A DNA stretch of 31,706 nt from JAXDLH01 sp034666705 (GCA_034666705.1 JAXDLH010000296.1:1-31706), one strand, 5' to 3'. Shown: positions 7,368 through 15,521, counted from the stretch's first letter. Program-made: numbers and translations. The notes: generated by a model from the letters alone, not told the origin.

Positions 7368-9107
7368 CTATTGTGTCCATGCCCACTCGTGAATGTTCCA
7401 TGTAGTGCCGCCCTGGGCGGGCCAGCGTGGGCCTGGGCCGACGAGCCCCTTGCGAATCGGGATGTTCTCGGTGCTGTAGGACATCGTGATGATGCCCACC
7501 TCGTCGTTCATCGTCTGGAACGCCTGCACCGTGGCGTCGACGCGCTCGGCGTCGTTCAGGCTCGTGGTGGCGGTGCTGATCAGGCGGTCGAAGACCGGGT
7601 TGGCCCAGCAGCCGTAGTTGCCGCCAACGTAGCGATTGTCGGCGCGTGGGCACTGGTCGGACATGAAGACGGTGACGCCGTTGGGCACGTTGATCGGCTG
7701 CAGAATCGCGTAGATCCCGGTGAAATTCGCATTGAACTCGCGCTCGGTGGCGAGGCGGGATTCGCTCTGGGTGATGTCCATGCCCAGCGCACTCAGATTC
7801 GAGGCCATCAACTCGCGCTGCGCGACGTTATCAGCCGCCGAGGCGTTGGTGCGTACGTCGAGCTGGAATGGCTGACCGCTGGCATCGAGCAGCGCACCGG
7901 CCGGCGAGCGCGTCCAGCCCGCATCCCGCAGCAGTGCGAGCGCCCGCGTGGAGTCGAATGGGTACTTCGGCACCGTCTGCAGCACCCGCGAGAAGAGGGG
8001 ATCGTTCGGGCTCACCATCACGTCGGCCGCGGGCGCGCGCCCGGCCGTGACGACCTCGGCAATCGTGACCCGATCGAGCGCCGAGATGAGCGCGCGGCGG
8101 ACGCGGACGTCGCGCAGCGCTGGCTGGCCGCCCTTGCCGGGGTCCTGCTGGACGTTCACGTAGCGGGTGTGGGTCGGGTTGCTGATCACCACGCCATCGC
8201 CCCGCGACTCCCATTGCTCCTTCAGCGTGGATACCTGCTGCTGGCCGAGCACGAAGCCGTTGGTGAGGTCGACCGCGCCGGCGAGCACGGTGGCGACCGC
8301 GGCGTTCGGATCCGGGTTAATGCGCAACGTCACCTCGTCGATCTTCGGCCGGCCGAGCACGTAGCCATCGAAGGCCCGGTAGTCCATCTGTGAGCCCTTG
8401 ATCCAGTTGACCAGCCGATACGGGCCGGCACCAACGTAGTCGGGGCCGGTGAAGAAGGCCGCGTTCTGAAATGCTTCCTTGTCGCCCGCGCTGTAGAGCG
8501 CGCCGAGGACGTGCTCCGGCAGCGGCTCGAGCTGGCCCTGGCCGAGCTGGTTCGCCCACGGATACGGTTGCTTCCAATAGATCGTGAAGGTGCGGTCATC
8601 CACCGGCTCGATGCGATCCATCCGGCGCTCGGGCTCACGATCGCCCACCGCGATGGCCGGGTCGAGGTACACCTGCAGGGCGAAGACGAAGTCCCGCGCG
8701 ACGACAGGCTGCCCGTCCTGCCAGAGGGCGGTAGGACGGATTTTCCACGTCGTGGTCATCGTGCCGTCCGGATTCACCGTCCACGTGTTACGGTCGCGGT
8801 CGGGCAGCTCGGCCGCCAGCCGCGGCTGCGGCCGGCCCTGCGGATCGAGCACGACGAGCGGTGCATTCTGCAGGAAGCGCAGGTCGCCGCCCGATGTGAT
8901 CGGCAAGCCGCCGAGTTTGGTGGCGAGGCTCTTGTCGTCGGAGAGGACGCCGATGGTGACGCGGGTGGGCGCTGCCGGCGTCGTATTGGCCGATGTGGCG
9001 GGCAACCCGCCGGTCGTCGGCGCCGCGGCGGGGGGTTGGGCGCAAGCGGCGAGCGCCACCATGAGCATCAATGGAATCGCCCGCGCCCAATTTGCTAGTC
9101 GACGCAT
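7368..9107 (-). CDS. Oligopeptide-type ABC transporter substrate-binding lipoprotein
   Basis: A 579-residue protein with a lipoprotein signal peptide (lipobox ALAAC, Cys22) followed by a Pro/Ala/Thr-rich linker and a family 5 solute-binding domain (SBP_bac_5, OppA/DppA-like). Family features include the FVFALQVYLDP region, the FTIYWKQPYPWA stretch, YRLVNWIKGSQ, RVRRALISALDR, and the terminal VFDRLISTATTS segment. It would capture peptides or another nickel/sugar-type ligand outside the membrane. The Shine-Dalgarno AGGAGG is 4-5 bases before the ATG. Permeases of the matching type lie at 12245-14271 on the same strand, but three unrelated genes intervene and no ATPase gene is present, so pairing them is inference. 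Confidence 0.93.
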   Translation of the reverse strand: MRRLANWARAIPLMLMVALAACAQPPAAAPTTGGLPATSANTTPAAPTRVTIGVLSDDKSLATKLGGLPITSGGDLRFLQNAPLVVLDPQGRPQPRLAAELPDRDRNTWTVNPDGTMTTTWKIRPTALWQDGQPVVARDFVFALQVYLDPAIAVGDREPERRMDRIEPVDDRTFTIYWKQPYPWANQLGQGQLEPLPEHVLGALYSAGDKEAFQNAAFFTGPDYVGAGPYRLVNWIKGSQMDYRAFDGYVLGRPKIDEVTLRINPDPNAAVATVLAGAVDLTNGFVLGQQQVSTLKEQWESRGDGVVISNPTHTRYVNVQQDPGKGGQPALRDVRVRRALISALDRVTIAEVVTAGRAPAADVMVSPNDPLFSRVLQTVPKYPFDSTRALALLRDAGWTRSPAGALLDASGQPFQLDVRTNASAADNVAQRELMASNLSALGMDITQSESRLATEREFNANFTGIYAILQPINVPNGVTVFMSDQCPRADNRYVGGNYGCWANPVFDRLISTATTSLNDAERVDATVQAFQTMNDEVGIITMSYSTENIPIRKGLVGPGPRWPAQGGTTWNIHEWAWTQ

Positions 9108-9315
9108 CGTCTCCTCCTGTCACTCAAATGACCGTCCCGTCGATCGCAGATCACCGACACGATGGCCGCAGCGCGGAGACTCGTCCCCCGCGCGTCATTC
9201 TCGCCCTCCTGGACCTGGGCGTTTGGCTCGGCCCCGACGAGCGGACGGCCACAAAGGCGCGCGCTCCGGACGAACTCTGATTCTCGGACCCGGGATGCAC
9301 CCGGGCCGCAAGTCC

Positions 9316-9338
9316 TTCGACAGGCTCAGGACGAGCGG
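9316..9338. repeat. Interspersed repeat
   Basis: TTCGACAGGCTCAGGACGAG followed by CGG, in the 260-base gap 9108-9367. A diverged copy occurs at 1887-1909. Close variants are common interspersed repeats in many bacteria. A short CCCGGG-ATGCA-CCCGGG inverted repeat lies just upstream. The rest of the gap shows nothing clear. Confidence 0.6.
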
Positions 9339-9367
9339 AAATTGAGGCTGCTCGATGCCGACCCCAG

Positions 9368-10636
9368 CTATCGTTGCCAGGGGCTATAGGTCGCAGCCCC
9401 CGCTACGGCCTCGCCCACTCGCTGCCAGGGCGCGTCGATTGGGATGACCGCGGTGCCGCCGTAGATCTGGTCCCAGCGGATGCTCGGATCGAGGCCTCGC
9501 GGCTCTCCACCGGCCTGGAAGGTGCGGACGGCGTCGAGCAGCAGTTGGCGCACGTGGATCACTGCCAGGTCGGAGGCGCCCAGGTGCTCCTCGGTACGAT
9601 CCGAGATCGGCCCCATCGTCTCGAGCACCGCCATATCCTGGTTAGGGCCGTTGCCGGCGATGCCCGAGAAGCTGCGTCGCGCCCGCATCGCCTCGCGATC
9701 CTGCAGGAAATTGTTGGCGACGGTCTGGATGCGCGTACGGTCCGGATTCAGGTCAACGCCGATCACGTGGTGGCGCGCCGCGAGATGGCGCTCGTGGTTG
9801 ACCGGCTGCTCACGGTTATAGAACACGTTGAAGTTCCAGTAGTGCTCGTCGTCGATCGGCACGAACATGTGCGCCTGGCCGCCGAGCAGGCCGTGGAACG
9901 GCATCGCGAACGACATCGCCTGGACCCACTTCAGCCGGTCCGGCTCGTCAACATGCCGCGAGATCGCGGCGTAGCGAAAGCCGTAAGCAGTGTCCTCGAC
10001 CTCGTGGCGCGGATTGGTGTCTTTCGTCGGCCGGTGCCAGTCGTCGTGCTCCCAGGTGCCCATGATGGCCCAGCCGGAGTGCAGGACGGTCGCGTGGGCG
10101 TAGTCCACATTCCCCTCCAGCCCCTGGAGCCAATTGCACTCCGCCCGCGACTTCGCCCAGCTGCGGTGGCTCGGCGGCAGCAGCGACCATTCGAAGGTCG
10201 GAAAGGGTGGCACCAGCGCGGCCGGGCCCATGTACGCCCATACCAACTCGGCATGCTCCCGCACCGGATAGGCACGATGCTTCACGCGGTCCTTGAACGT
10301 GCTGCCGTCCGGCTCGCAGGGCGTGTCGAGCACATTCCCCTCGACGTCGATCTTCCAGCCGTGGTAGAGGCAGCGGAGGCCGCCCTCCTCGTTGCGACCG
10401 ATGGCGAGCGACGCGCGGCGGTGGGGACAGCGCTCTTCCATGACGCCAACCCGGCCCTGACTGTCGCGGAACGCGACGAGGTCCTCGCCAAGGATGCGCA
10501 CCCGATACGGGTCGCAGTCCGGCTCGGGAATCTCCTCGGTCAGGCAGATCGGCATCCAGTAGCGGCGCATCAGCTCACCCATCGGCGTGCCTCGCCCCAC
10601 TCGTGTCAGCAGCTCGGTCTCTTCCTGTGTGAGCAT
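9368..10636 (-). CDS. Rieske non-heme iron oxygenase, alpha subunit
   Basis: A 422-residue protein of the phthalate dioxygenase-like Rieske oxygenase group. The [2Fe-2S] motif CPHR (C70, H72) and CLYHGW (C89, H92) is complete. The mononuclear iron region NVDYAHATVLHSGW gives D178, H181 and H186. Such enzymes use a separate reductase to hydroxylate or O-demethylate aromatic compounds. No reductase is seen here, but a short-chain dehydrogenase follows on the same strand side. The 4,5-dihydroxyphthalate decarboxylase-like gene at 25707 belongs to a related catabolic theme but is far away. GGAGGAG precedes the ATG. The substrate cannot be named from sequence. Confidence 0.93.
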   Translation of the reverse strand: MLTQEETELLTRVGRGTPMGELMRRYWMPICLTEEIPEPDCDPYRVRILGEDLVAFRDSQGRVGVMEERCPHRRASLAIGRNEEGGLRCLYHGWKIDVEGNVLDTPCEPDGSTFKDRVKHRAYPVREHAELVWAYMGPAALVPPFPTFEWSLLPPSHRSWAKSRAECNWLQGLEGNVDYAHATVLHSGWAIMGTWEHDDWHRPTKDTNPRHEVEDTAYGFRYAAISRHVDEPDRLKWVQAMSFAMPFHGLLGGQAHMFVPIDDEHYWNFNVFYNREQPVNHERHLAARHHVIGVDLNPDRTRIQTVANNFLQDREAMRARRSFSGIAGNGPNQDMAVLETMGPISDRTEEHLGASDLAVIHVRQLLLDAVRTFQAGGEPRGLDPSIRWDQIYGGTAVIPIDAPWQRVGEAVAGAATYSPWQR

Positions 10637-10691
10637 TGCGCTCCTCCCGGATTGTTAGGCGGCTCGAAGGCGGGTTCCCGTGGCGCGTGGC

Positions 10692-11447
10692 TCAGCCGGG
10701 GACCGCGGGCGACGCGAAGTTGAGCGGCGAGAGCACCTGGCCGGTGACGTCGCGCGACTCGTCGCTGGCCAGATATTGGATGATGGGCACCATGCAGTCA
10801 TACGCCTGATTTTCGGGGTCGTGCACCCCGCGCCGATTCGTGCGGCCGGCTGACATGAAGACGTTGCAGCGGACGCCGTGGGGCTGCAAGCCAGTCGCTG
10901 CGGCGGCGCAGAACGCCTCGACGAACGCCTTGGATGCGCCGTACGGCTGGTTGAAGGGCGTCGTCTTCGTCGAATCGCTGGTGCTGTGCGTGAGGATGCT
11001 GCCGCGCCCGCGGGCTACCATGGCCGCGGCGGCGACGCGCGTGCAGAGATACATCCCCATCAGGTTGATCTCGATCAACTCGCGGAAGCGGTCGACGTTC
11101 AGGTTCCAGAACTCCACCGGCTTGTGGGGCCAGGGATTCTCGGGGCCCATCATGTGCGGATTGCGCAGGGTGGCGTGGTTGACGAGCACGTCCACCTCGC
11201 CGAGGCCGCGGCGCACCGCCTCGTAAGCAGCCTGCACGGCAGCCAGATCGGTCAGGTCCACGACGCGGTACTCCGCGGTGAGGCCAGAGGCCTCCAGCTC
11301 GCGGCGGGCGACGTCGAGGTCGGCGGGATCCGGGTCCCAGACCGCCACGCGGGCGCCGGCGCGCAGGAGCCCCTCGGCGGAGGTGATCCCTTCCTCCTCG
11401 GTATCAGTAGTCACGATTGCGACCTTGCCGGTGAGGTCCCACGCCAT
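10692..11447 (-). CDS. Short-chain dehydrogenase/reductase with altered cofactor motif
   Basis: A 251-residue classical-size SDR. It keeps the catalytic YxxxK (Y169, K173 in YGASK), a serine region (HSTSDS) before it, an NHAT version of the NNAG motif at residue 90, and an asparagine (N128) in the EINLMG helix. The glycine-rich nucleotide motif TGxxxGIG is degraded: the sequence reads VTTDTEEEGIT at residues 12-22, keeping only one of three glycines and adding acidic residues. NAD binding would have to be unusual. It lies just upstream of the Rieske gene on the same strand (55-base gap), so the two may act in one catabolic pathway (inference). The Shine-Dalgarno is weak. Confidence 0.88.
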   Translation of the reverse strand: MAWDLTGKVAIVTTDTEEEGITSAEGLLRAGARVAVWDPDPADLDVARRELEASGLTAEYRVVDLTDLAAVQAAYEAVRRGLGEVDVLVNHATLRNPHMMGPENPWPHKPVEFWNLNVDRFRELIEINLMGMYLCTRVAAAAMVARGRGSILTHSTSDSTKTTPFNQPYGASKAFVEAFCAAAATGLQPHGVRCNVFMSAGRTNRRGVHDPENQAYDCMVPIIQYLASDESRDVTGQVLSPLNFASPAVPG

Positions 11448-11619
11448 AGTGCGTCCATCCCTTCGGCCTCTCGGCCGGCCACTTCATGATGGAGCCACTC
11501 TACCCACGGGCCGCCGCGCCGTCAACTGGATGGCGCGCTCGCGGCGTCTCGGGGTCCGGACCAGGGTGGGCGGACTCCGCAGGGCGACGCCGACGATTGG
11601 ACGGCCGACCTGAATCTTC

Positions 11620-12129
11620 TCAGTGGGCGTGGCCGTTGGTTGCGGGACAGACGTGCGGGCCATCCATCGGAGCACCGCAGAGGGGACAGCGCGGCCGGCC
11701 GGCTGAGACGATCTCCGTGGTCTTAGCGCTGATCGCGATGGCGTGGGACGGTCCGATCACGCAGGTGAACTCGGGCTCGGTCTCCTCCACGTCCTCGACG
11801 TTGCGCGCGGACACGGTGAAGCCGCTGGTCTGCTCATCGAAGCCAAGGGCCAGCCGTCCTACCTTGAAGTCGATCGTGGGCTTGGAGGGGAAACGAGCTG
11901 CGAGGGTGAGGAGCGTCCGCGAGCCGGAGTAGCCACGGCCACCCGCGGGGTTGAGGTGCTGCTCGATCACGAGGCCGACGGCTTGGAGCTGCTCTTTCTC
12001 CAGCCAGAGTGATGCTGTGCGGTCGCCGCGCTCGACGATCAGGCGAAAGGTGCGCTGCCCAGGCTGCCCAAAAGTCTCGACGTCGGCGTCGTCAACCTGG
12101 CCGAAGTCGTACTGGGCTGGCTCCGCCAT
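11620..12129 (-). CDS. DUF3090 family protein
   Basis: A 169-residue protein that matches the DUF3090 family, found mainly in Actinobacteria and Chloroflexota. Signatures are YDFGQVDDADVETFGQPGQR, FRLIVERG, TASLWLEKEQLQAVG, and the mid-protein FKVGRLALGFDE. The C-terminus has a zinc-ribbon-like tail with CPLCGAPMDGPHVC, also usual for the family. The function is unknown; in Actinobacteria it is often beside a phosphoglycerate mutase-like gene, which is not seen here. AGGAGG precedes the ATG by 4 bases. The 172 bases between this gene and the SDR hold no visible gene. Confidence 0.93.
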   Translation of the reverse strand: MAEPAQYDFGQVDDADVETFGQPGQRTFRLIVERGDRTASLWLEKEQLQAVGLVIEQHLNPAGGRGYSGSRTLLTLAARFPSKPTIDFKVGRLALGFDEQTSGFTVSARNVEDVEETEPEFTCVIGPSHAIAISAKTTEIVSAGRPRCPLCGAPMDGPHVCPATNGHAH

Positions 12130-12177
12130 CCATCCTCCTCAGCGCCCGCCCGGCGCCGACCTAGGATAGCACAGGCA

Positions 12178-12217
12178 TAGCACGAGGCCCCCTGCTCTTA
12201 CAGGGGGCCTCGTGCTA
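12178..12217. terminator. Strong stem-loop, likely transcription terminator
   Basis: TAGCACGAGGCCCCCTG (12178-12194) pairs perfectly over 17 bp with CAGGGGGCCTCGTGCTA (12201-12217) around the loop CTCTTA. It lies 27 bases beyond the stop of the permease operon, between two minus-strand genes. No T-run follows on either side, so it is either a factor-assisted terminator or a 3'-end protecting hairpin. Confidence 0.7.
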
Positions 12218-12244
12218 TCGCGGATCAGAGAGGAGGGGTTGGGA

Positions 12245-13249
12245 TTAGCGGCGCGTCATGCGCGGATCGAAGGCGTCGCGGAGGCCGTCCCCGATCATAT
12301 TGAAGCTGAACAGGGTCAGGAAGATGCAGATCCCTGGGAAGAAGACGAGCCACGGTGCGCTGAAGAAGTACTGCTGTGCGTTGGAGAGCATGTTGCCCCA
12401 GCTCGGCATCGGCGGCTGAATGCCGAGGCCAAGATAGGAGAGGGAGGTCTCCGCGCGGATCGCTGCGCCAGCGCCGAGCGTCAGCGAGACGAACAGCGGC
12501 GACAGCGAGTTCGGGATGATGTGGCGGAAGATCAGACGTGACCAGTCCGCCCCAACCGCGCGCGCCGCCTCGCTGAAGAGCTGCGTCTTCAGCGACAAGG
12601 CTAAGGCGCGGGTGATCCGCGAGCTTCTAAAGAGCGAGAGCACCACCAGAATGAGGCACATGGTCCAAAAGCCGGGTGGGAAGATCTTGGAGAGCACCAT
12701 CAGGATTGGCAGCTCGGGCAGCGAATGGTTCACGTCCACGAGACGCATGATCAGGTTGTCCCAGATACCACCGAGGTAGCCTGAGAGGGCGCCGAGCGAA
12801 GCGCCGAACGTCACGGAGAGGATCGACGTGATGAAGCCGATGCCGAGGGAGACACGGCCGCCGAACATGGCGCGGGTCATCGTATCGCGGCCCAGGTCGT
12901 CCGTGCCCAGCGGGTGGCCGAACTTGAGCGGGCGATCTGCCGCGTCCTCACCGTCGTACTGCAACGCGGCGAGGTTGTACACCGCGGGCTTGGGGCTGGC
13001 TGCGGCGCGCATCACGAAGCTCGGCGTGGCGAAGCGCTCGCGCAGGTTCACCTGATCCGGCTGGTACAGGTTCAGGAACGGCCCGCCGAACGCAAATAGG
13101 ACCATTGCGGTAACGATGATCAACCCGGCTACGGCGAGGCGGTGGCGGAAGAATCGCTTCGCAACAATCGATTTGAGGCTGACGATCTTGACCTGTTTCT
13201 CTTCTGTCCTGGGAAGCGCCCTCGTGGGTGCCGCGATCTCACGTGCCAT
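12245..13249 (-). CDS. Dpp/Opp-type ABC transporter permease (DppC-like)
   Basis: A 334-residue inner-membrane permease. The short N-terminal cytoplasmic stretch is followed by a first membrane segment (LAVAGLIIVTAMVLFAFGG), an external loop ending in HPLGTDDLGRD, which is the classic OppC N-terminal signature, and five more membrane segments. The EAA loop for ATPase contact (EAARAVGADWSRLIFRHIIP) is intact. The ATG ending at 13249 is chosen because AGGAGG lies 7 bases upstream; an upstream in-frame start 9 codons earlier lacks one. It follows the DppB-like gene by 53 bases and forms the second half of the membrane channel. No binding protein or ATPase is in this operon. Confidence 0.95.
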   Translation of the reverse strand: MAREIAAPTRALPRTEEKQVKIVSLKSIVAKRFFRHRLAVAGLIIVTAMVLFAFGGPFLNLYQPDQVNLRERFATPSFVMRAAASPKPAVYNLAALQYDGEDAADRPLKFGHPLGTDDLGRDTMTRAMFGGRVSLGIGFITSILSVTFGASLGALSGYLGGIWDNLIMRLVDVNHSLPELPILMVLSKIFPPGFWTMCLILVVLSLFRSSRITRALALSLKTQLFSEAARAVGADWSRLIFRHIIPNSLSPLFVSLTLGAGAAIRAETSLSYLGLGIQPPMPSWGNMLSNAQQYFFSAPWLVFFPGICIFLTLFSFNMIGDGLRDAFDPRMTRR

Positions 13250-13302
13250 GGAATCCCCTCCTCTTCGGTGTACCAATGTGCCCGGGGTTGACTACACCCG
13301 GC

Positions 13303-14271
13303 TCAGTCGTAGCGGATGCGCGGGTCGATCCAGCCGTACATGAGGTCGGCGAGCAGGTTGCCCCAGAGCACCATCGTGGAGAGGATCAGCAGGATCGCCA
13401 TCGACACCACGAAGTCGTTGCCCATCACCGAGTCGAACAGCAGCTTGCCCATCCCGGGGTAGCTGAACACCGTCTCCACGATGGTGGCGCCGGCGAAGAA
13501 GCGGCTGAACGAGCCGCCCACCACCGTGACCAGTGGGAGCAGGGAGTTCTTGAGCGCGTGCTTGATCACCACCGCCTGCTCCGGGAGCCCCTTGGCGCGG
13601 GCGGTGCGCAGATAGTCGAGCTGCAGCACGTCGATCAGGCTGTTGCGGGTGTAGCGAGTCCACGAGGCCATCTCGGCCAGGGCGGTGATGACCACCGGCA
13701 TGATCAGGTATTTGAGCCGGTCGGTGAACATCGGCCAGAAGCCCGGGGGCACGTCGCTGCTCTGGATCCCCCCGGGCGGCAGCCAGTGGAGGTTGACGCT
13801 GAAGAGCACGATCAGCATCAGCGCCAGCCAGAAGTTGGGCACCGAGAAGCCGAAGAAGGCGAAGGCCATCGAGCCGTAGTCGAACGGCGAGTACTGCTTG
13901 ACCGCCGACACGATGCCGATCAAGAGCGCCAGGCTGAGCGCGAGGATCAGTGAGGTGATTGAGAGGATCAGGGTGTTCTGGAGCCGGGGGCCGATCAGGT
14001 TTTGCACCGGGATCTTGTACTGGCGGCTGTAGCCCAGGTTGCCCTGCACCATCTGGCTCGCCCACTTGAAGTAGCGCACGTAGATCGGGTCATCCAGCCC
14101 GTAGAGGCCGCGCAGGCGCATGTAGTCTTCATAGGTAAAGTCCGGGTTGTCCTGCAGCATGCGGTCGAGCGGATCGCCCGGCATCGAGCTGAGCAAGGAG
14201 AAGACCAGGACCGAGACGAGCACTAAGATGGGCACCATCGCCACGATGCGGTTGATCATGTATCTCAGCAT
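13303..14271 (-). CDS. Dpp/Opp-type ABC transporter permease (DppB-like)
   Basis: A 322-residue permease with the canonical OppB start (MLRYMINRIVAMVPILVLVS), then SMPGDPLD, and six membrane segments. The EAA loop (RTARAKGLPEQAVVIKHALK) and the C-terminal NLLADLMYGWIDPRIRYD are standard. The ATG ending at 14271 is preceded by AAGGAG; the frame stays open 96 codons further upstream but through the predicted promoter, so that extension is rejected. It pairs with the DppC-like permease to carry peptides or similar solutes. Transcription is expected from the promoter at 14315-14342. Confidence 0.95.
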   Translation of the reverse strand: MLRYMINRIVAMVPILVLVSVLVFSLLSSMPGDPLDRMLQDNPDFTYEDYMRLRGLYGLDDPIYVRYFKWASQMVQGNLGYSRQYKIPVQNLIGPRLQNTLILSITSLILALSLALLIGIVSAVKQYSPFDYGSMAFAFFGFSVPNFWLALMLIVLFSVNLHWLPPGGIQSSDVPPGFWPMFTDRLKYLIMPVVITALAEMASWTRYTRNSLIDVLQLDYLRTARAKGLPEQAVVIKHALKNSLLPLVTVVGGSFSRFFAGATIVETVFSYPGMGKLLFDSVMGNDFVVSMAILLILSTMVLWGNLLADLMYGWIDPRIRYD

Positions 14272-14314
14272 CCGGGACTCCTTTGTCCGTCGCATTCTGG
14301 TGCAGGGCGGCGCA

Positions 14315-14342
14315 AGTATATCGCAGGACTTTGTCCTGTCAA
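14315..14342 (-). promoter_or_regulatory. Strong sigma-70-like promoter for the permease operon
   Basis: Read on the minus strand, TTGACA (14342-14337) and TATACT (14320-14315) are separated by 16 bases. The spacer holds an inverted repeat AGGAC-TTT-GTCCT (14325-14337), and a related GGACTCCTTTGTCC occurs at 14275-14288 over the Shine-Dalgarno region of the first permease. These could be operator sites. Confidence 0.7.
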
Positions 14343-14778
14343 TAGCGTACGCCCATTCCAGGGTGGATGGATTCGATACTAAGGTGGCCCGGGATAAATT
14401 ACAAATCAGACTTTTCTCGTCATTCCATAAGCACGTGCTTATAGAACCTTCAGCATTACCAGTAGCGATCTTCAGCCAGCCCTCGTGCAGGCATGCGGCT
14501 GGGGCTACCCGCGACGATCTGCTCATCGTTTGCCATCGTTGGTTCGAGGTCTCGGTCATCTATTAGACGACGCTGGCTCACCATGAGTTGGCAGCAATGC
14601 GACACAGCACAACTCAGAGCTGTCACATCGCATCGCCCGGCTCTTGACTTCGGGCGTCGCCGGACGTACCTTCGCGGCACGACCTCGCTCCGCCTCCAGT
14701 GACCTGCCGCCTGGAGCGGGCGCCGCGCGACGCGAGGCGAACAGCGCCGCAAAGGCGGCGCAGGAAGCGAGGTGTGGC
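14343..14778. other. Noncoding region between permease operon and membrane protein
   Basis: About 436 bases with no convincing gene on either strand. It contains the palindrome at 14427-14442 and is noticeably A/T-richer on its left side (14380-14470) than the coding surroundings, in line with a regulatory region. The right part (about 14640-14778) stays open in the frame of the next gene but codes only an Arg/Ala-rich low-complexity stretch. Confidence 0.5.
14427..14442. promoter_or_regulatory. Palindromic operator candidate
   Basis: ATAAGCACGTGCTTAT is a 16-bp perfect palindrome with a CACGTG centre, set in AT-rich DNA about 85 bases upstream of the permease -35 element. It differs from parS in its arms. 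It may be the binding site of a dimeric regulator. Confidence 0.45.
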
Positions 14779-15426
14779 GTGCAAACAGGGACGCTTTCTA
14801 TCGAGGAGTGCCTTGGTCGCGGTTGGGCAGCATTCAAGGACAACTTTGGCTTCATCGTCGGCGCGGCCGTCGTCTCGTTCATCATCCTCGGCATCCCGTA
14901 TGGCCTCGGCTTCGCGTTCGTCGACAAGGCGGGAGGCATTGCGGGTCTGTTCTTCCTGATCACGGTCGTCATCGGGACGGTCGTTGGCCTCGGTTGGATG
15001 AAGATAACCCTGCGGCTGGTCGATGGGCAGCCGACCAGCATCGGCGATCTATTCAATTCCTGGAACCTGTTTCTGAGCTTCTTCATTGCCTCGATCGTCG
15101 TCGGCATCGTCGTCGAGCTCGGCTACCTCCTGCTCTTCGTTCCAGGTATCTTCCTCTCCGTGCGGCTGGCGTTTTTCGGGTATGCGATCGTGGATCAGGG
15201 CGTGGGTCCGTTCGAGGCCGTGCAGCGGAGCTGGGATCTCACCCGAGGACGCTTCTGGAGCATTTTTCTCCTCGAGATCGTGTTGTTCCTGATAAACGCA
15301 ATTGGCGCAATCCCGGTCGGTCTCGGGTTGATCGTGACGTATCCGGTGACCGCTATCGCCATCGCGGCTGCATATCGGCAACTGCAGGGTCAGTCGCTTG
15401 GCGGGGCAATCCAGACCACGTTCTAA
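14779..15426 (+). CDS. Multi-pass membrane protein (DUF975/GPDPase membrane-domain-like)
   Basis: A 215-residue integral membrane protein with about five or six hydrophobic segments. It begins with an amphipathic stretch (LSIEECLGRGWAAFKDNFG) before the first membrane helix, and contains the sequence FVPGIFLSVRLAFFGYAIVD followed by GPFEAVQRSWDLTRGRFW. The pattern P-G-I-x-L-x-x-R-x-x-F-x-x-x-x-I-V-D, then SWxLTxG, is typical of DUF975/YciC- and GPDPase-membrane-domain-like proteins of unknown function. The start is taken as GTG 14779, preceded by AGGTGTGGC; a TTG at 14644 would add 45 low-complexity residues and is less likely. A hairpin follows the stop. Confidence 0.78.
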   Translation: MQTGTLSIEECLGRGWAAFKDNFGFIVGAAVVSFIILGIPYGLGFAFVDKAGGIAGLFFLITVVIGTVVGLGWMKITLRLVDGQPTSIGDLFNSWNLFLSFFIASIVVGIVVELGYLLLFVPGIFLSVRLAFFGYAIVDQGVGPFEAVQRSWDLTRGRFWSIFLLEIVLFLINAIGAIPVGLGLIVTYPVTAIAIAAAYRQLQGQSLGGAIQTTF

Positions 15427-15442
15427 TCCAGTGGCGATTTCC

Positions 15443-15480
15443 CGAAGCCCCCTCTCCCGCACGCAGGAGAGGGGGCTTCG
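15443..15480. terminator. Hairpin terminator or REP-like element
   Basis: CGAAGCCCCCTCTCC (15443-15457) pairs perfectly with GGAGAGGGGGCTTCG (15466-15480) across the loop CGCACGCA. It starts 17 bases after the stop of the membrane protein gene and is followed by CCTTTGG with only a short T-run. It shares the 13 bases CTCTCCCGCACGC with the hairpin at 29151-29184, so it may also belong to a repeat family. Confidence 0.7.
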
Positions 15481-15521
15481 CCTTTGGTGCGAAAATAGCG
15501 TGCAATCAGGGGGGCGAGCGT

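Noticed and set aside
9316..9338. Attachment site or insertion-sequence end
   Set aside because: No transposase or integrase is nearby and the sequence is a commonly dispersed repeat type.
14427..14442. Second parS site
   Set aside because: It shares only the CACGTG centre with parS; the arms (ATAAG/CTTAT) do not match the GTTTC/GAAAC arms.
14772..15521. N-terminal extension of the PEP mutase-family gene
   Set aside because: The open frame overlaps the membrane protein gene in another frame and passes through the terminator hairpin; the ATG at 15522 has a good Shine-Dalgarno and matches the family length.
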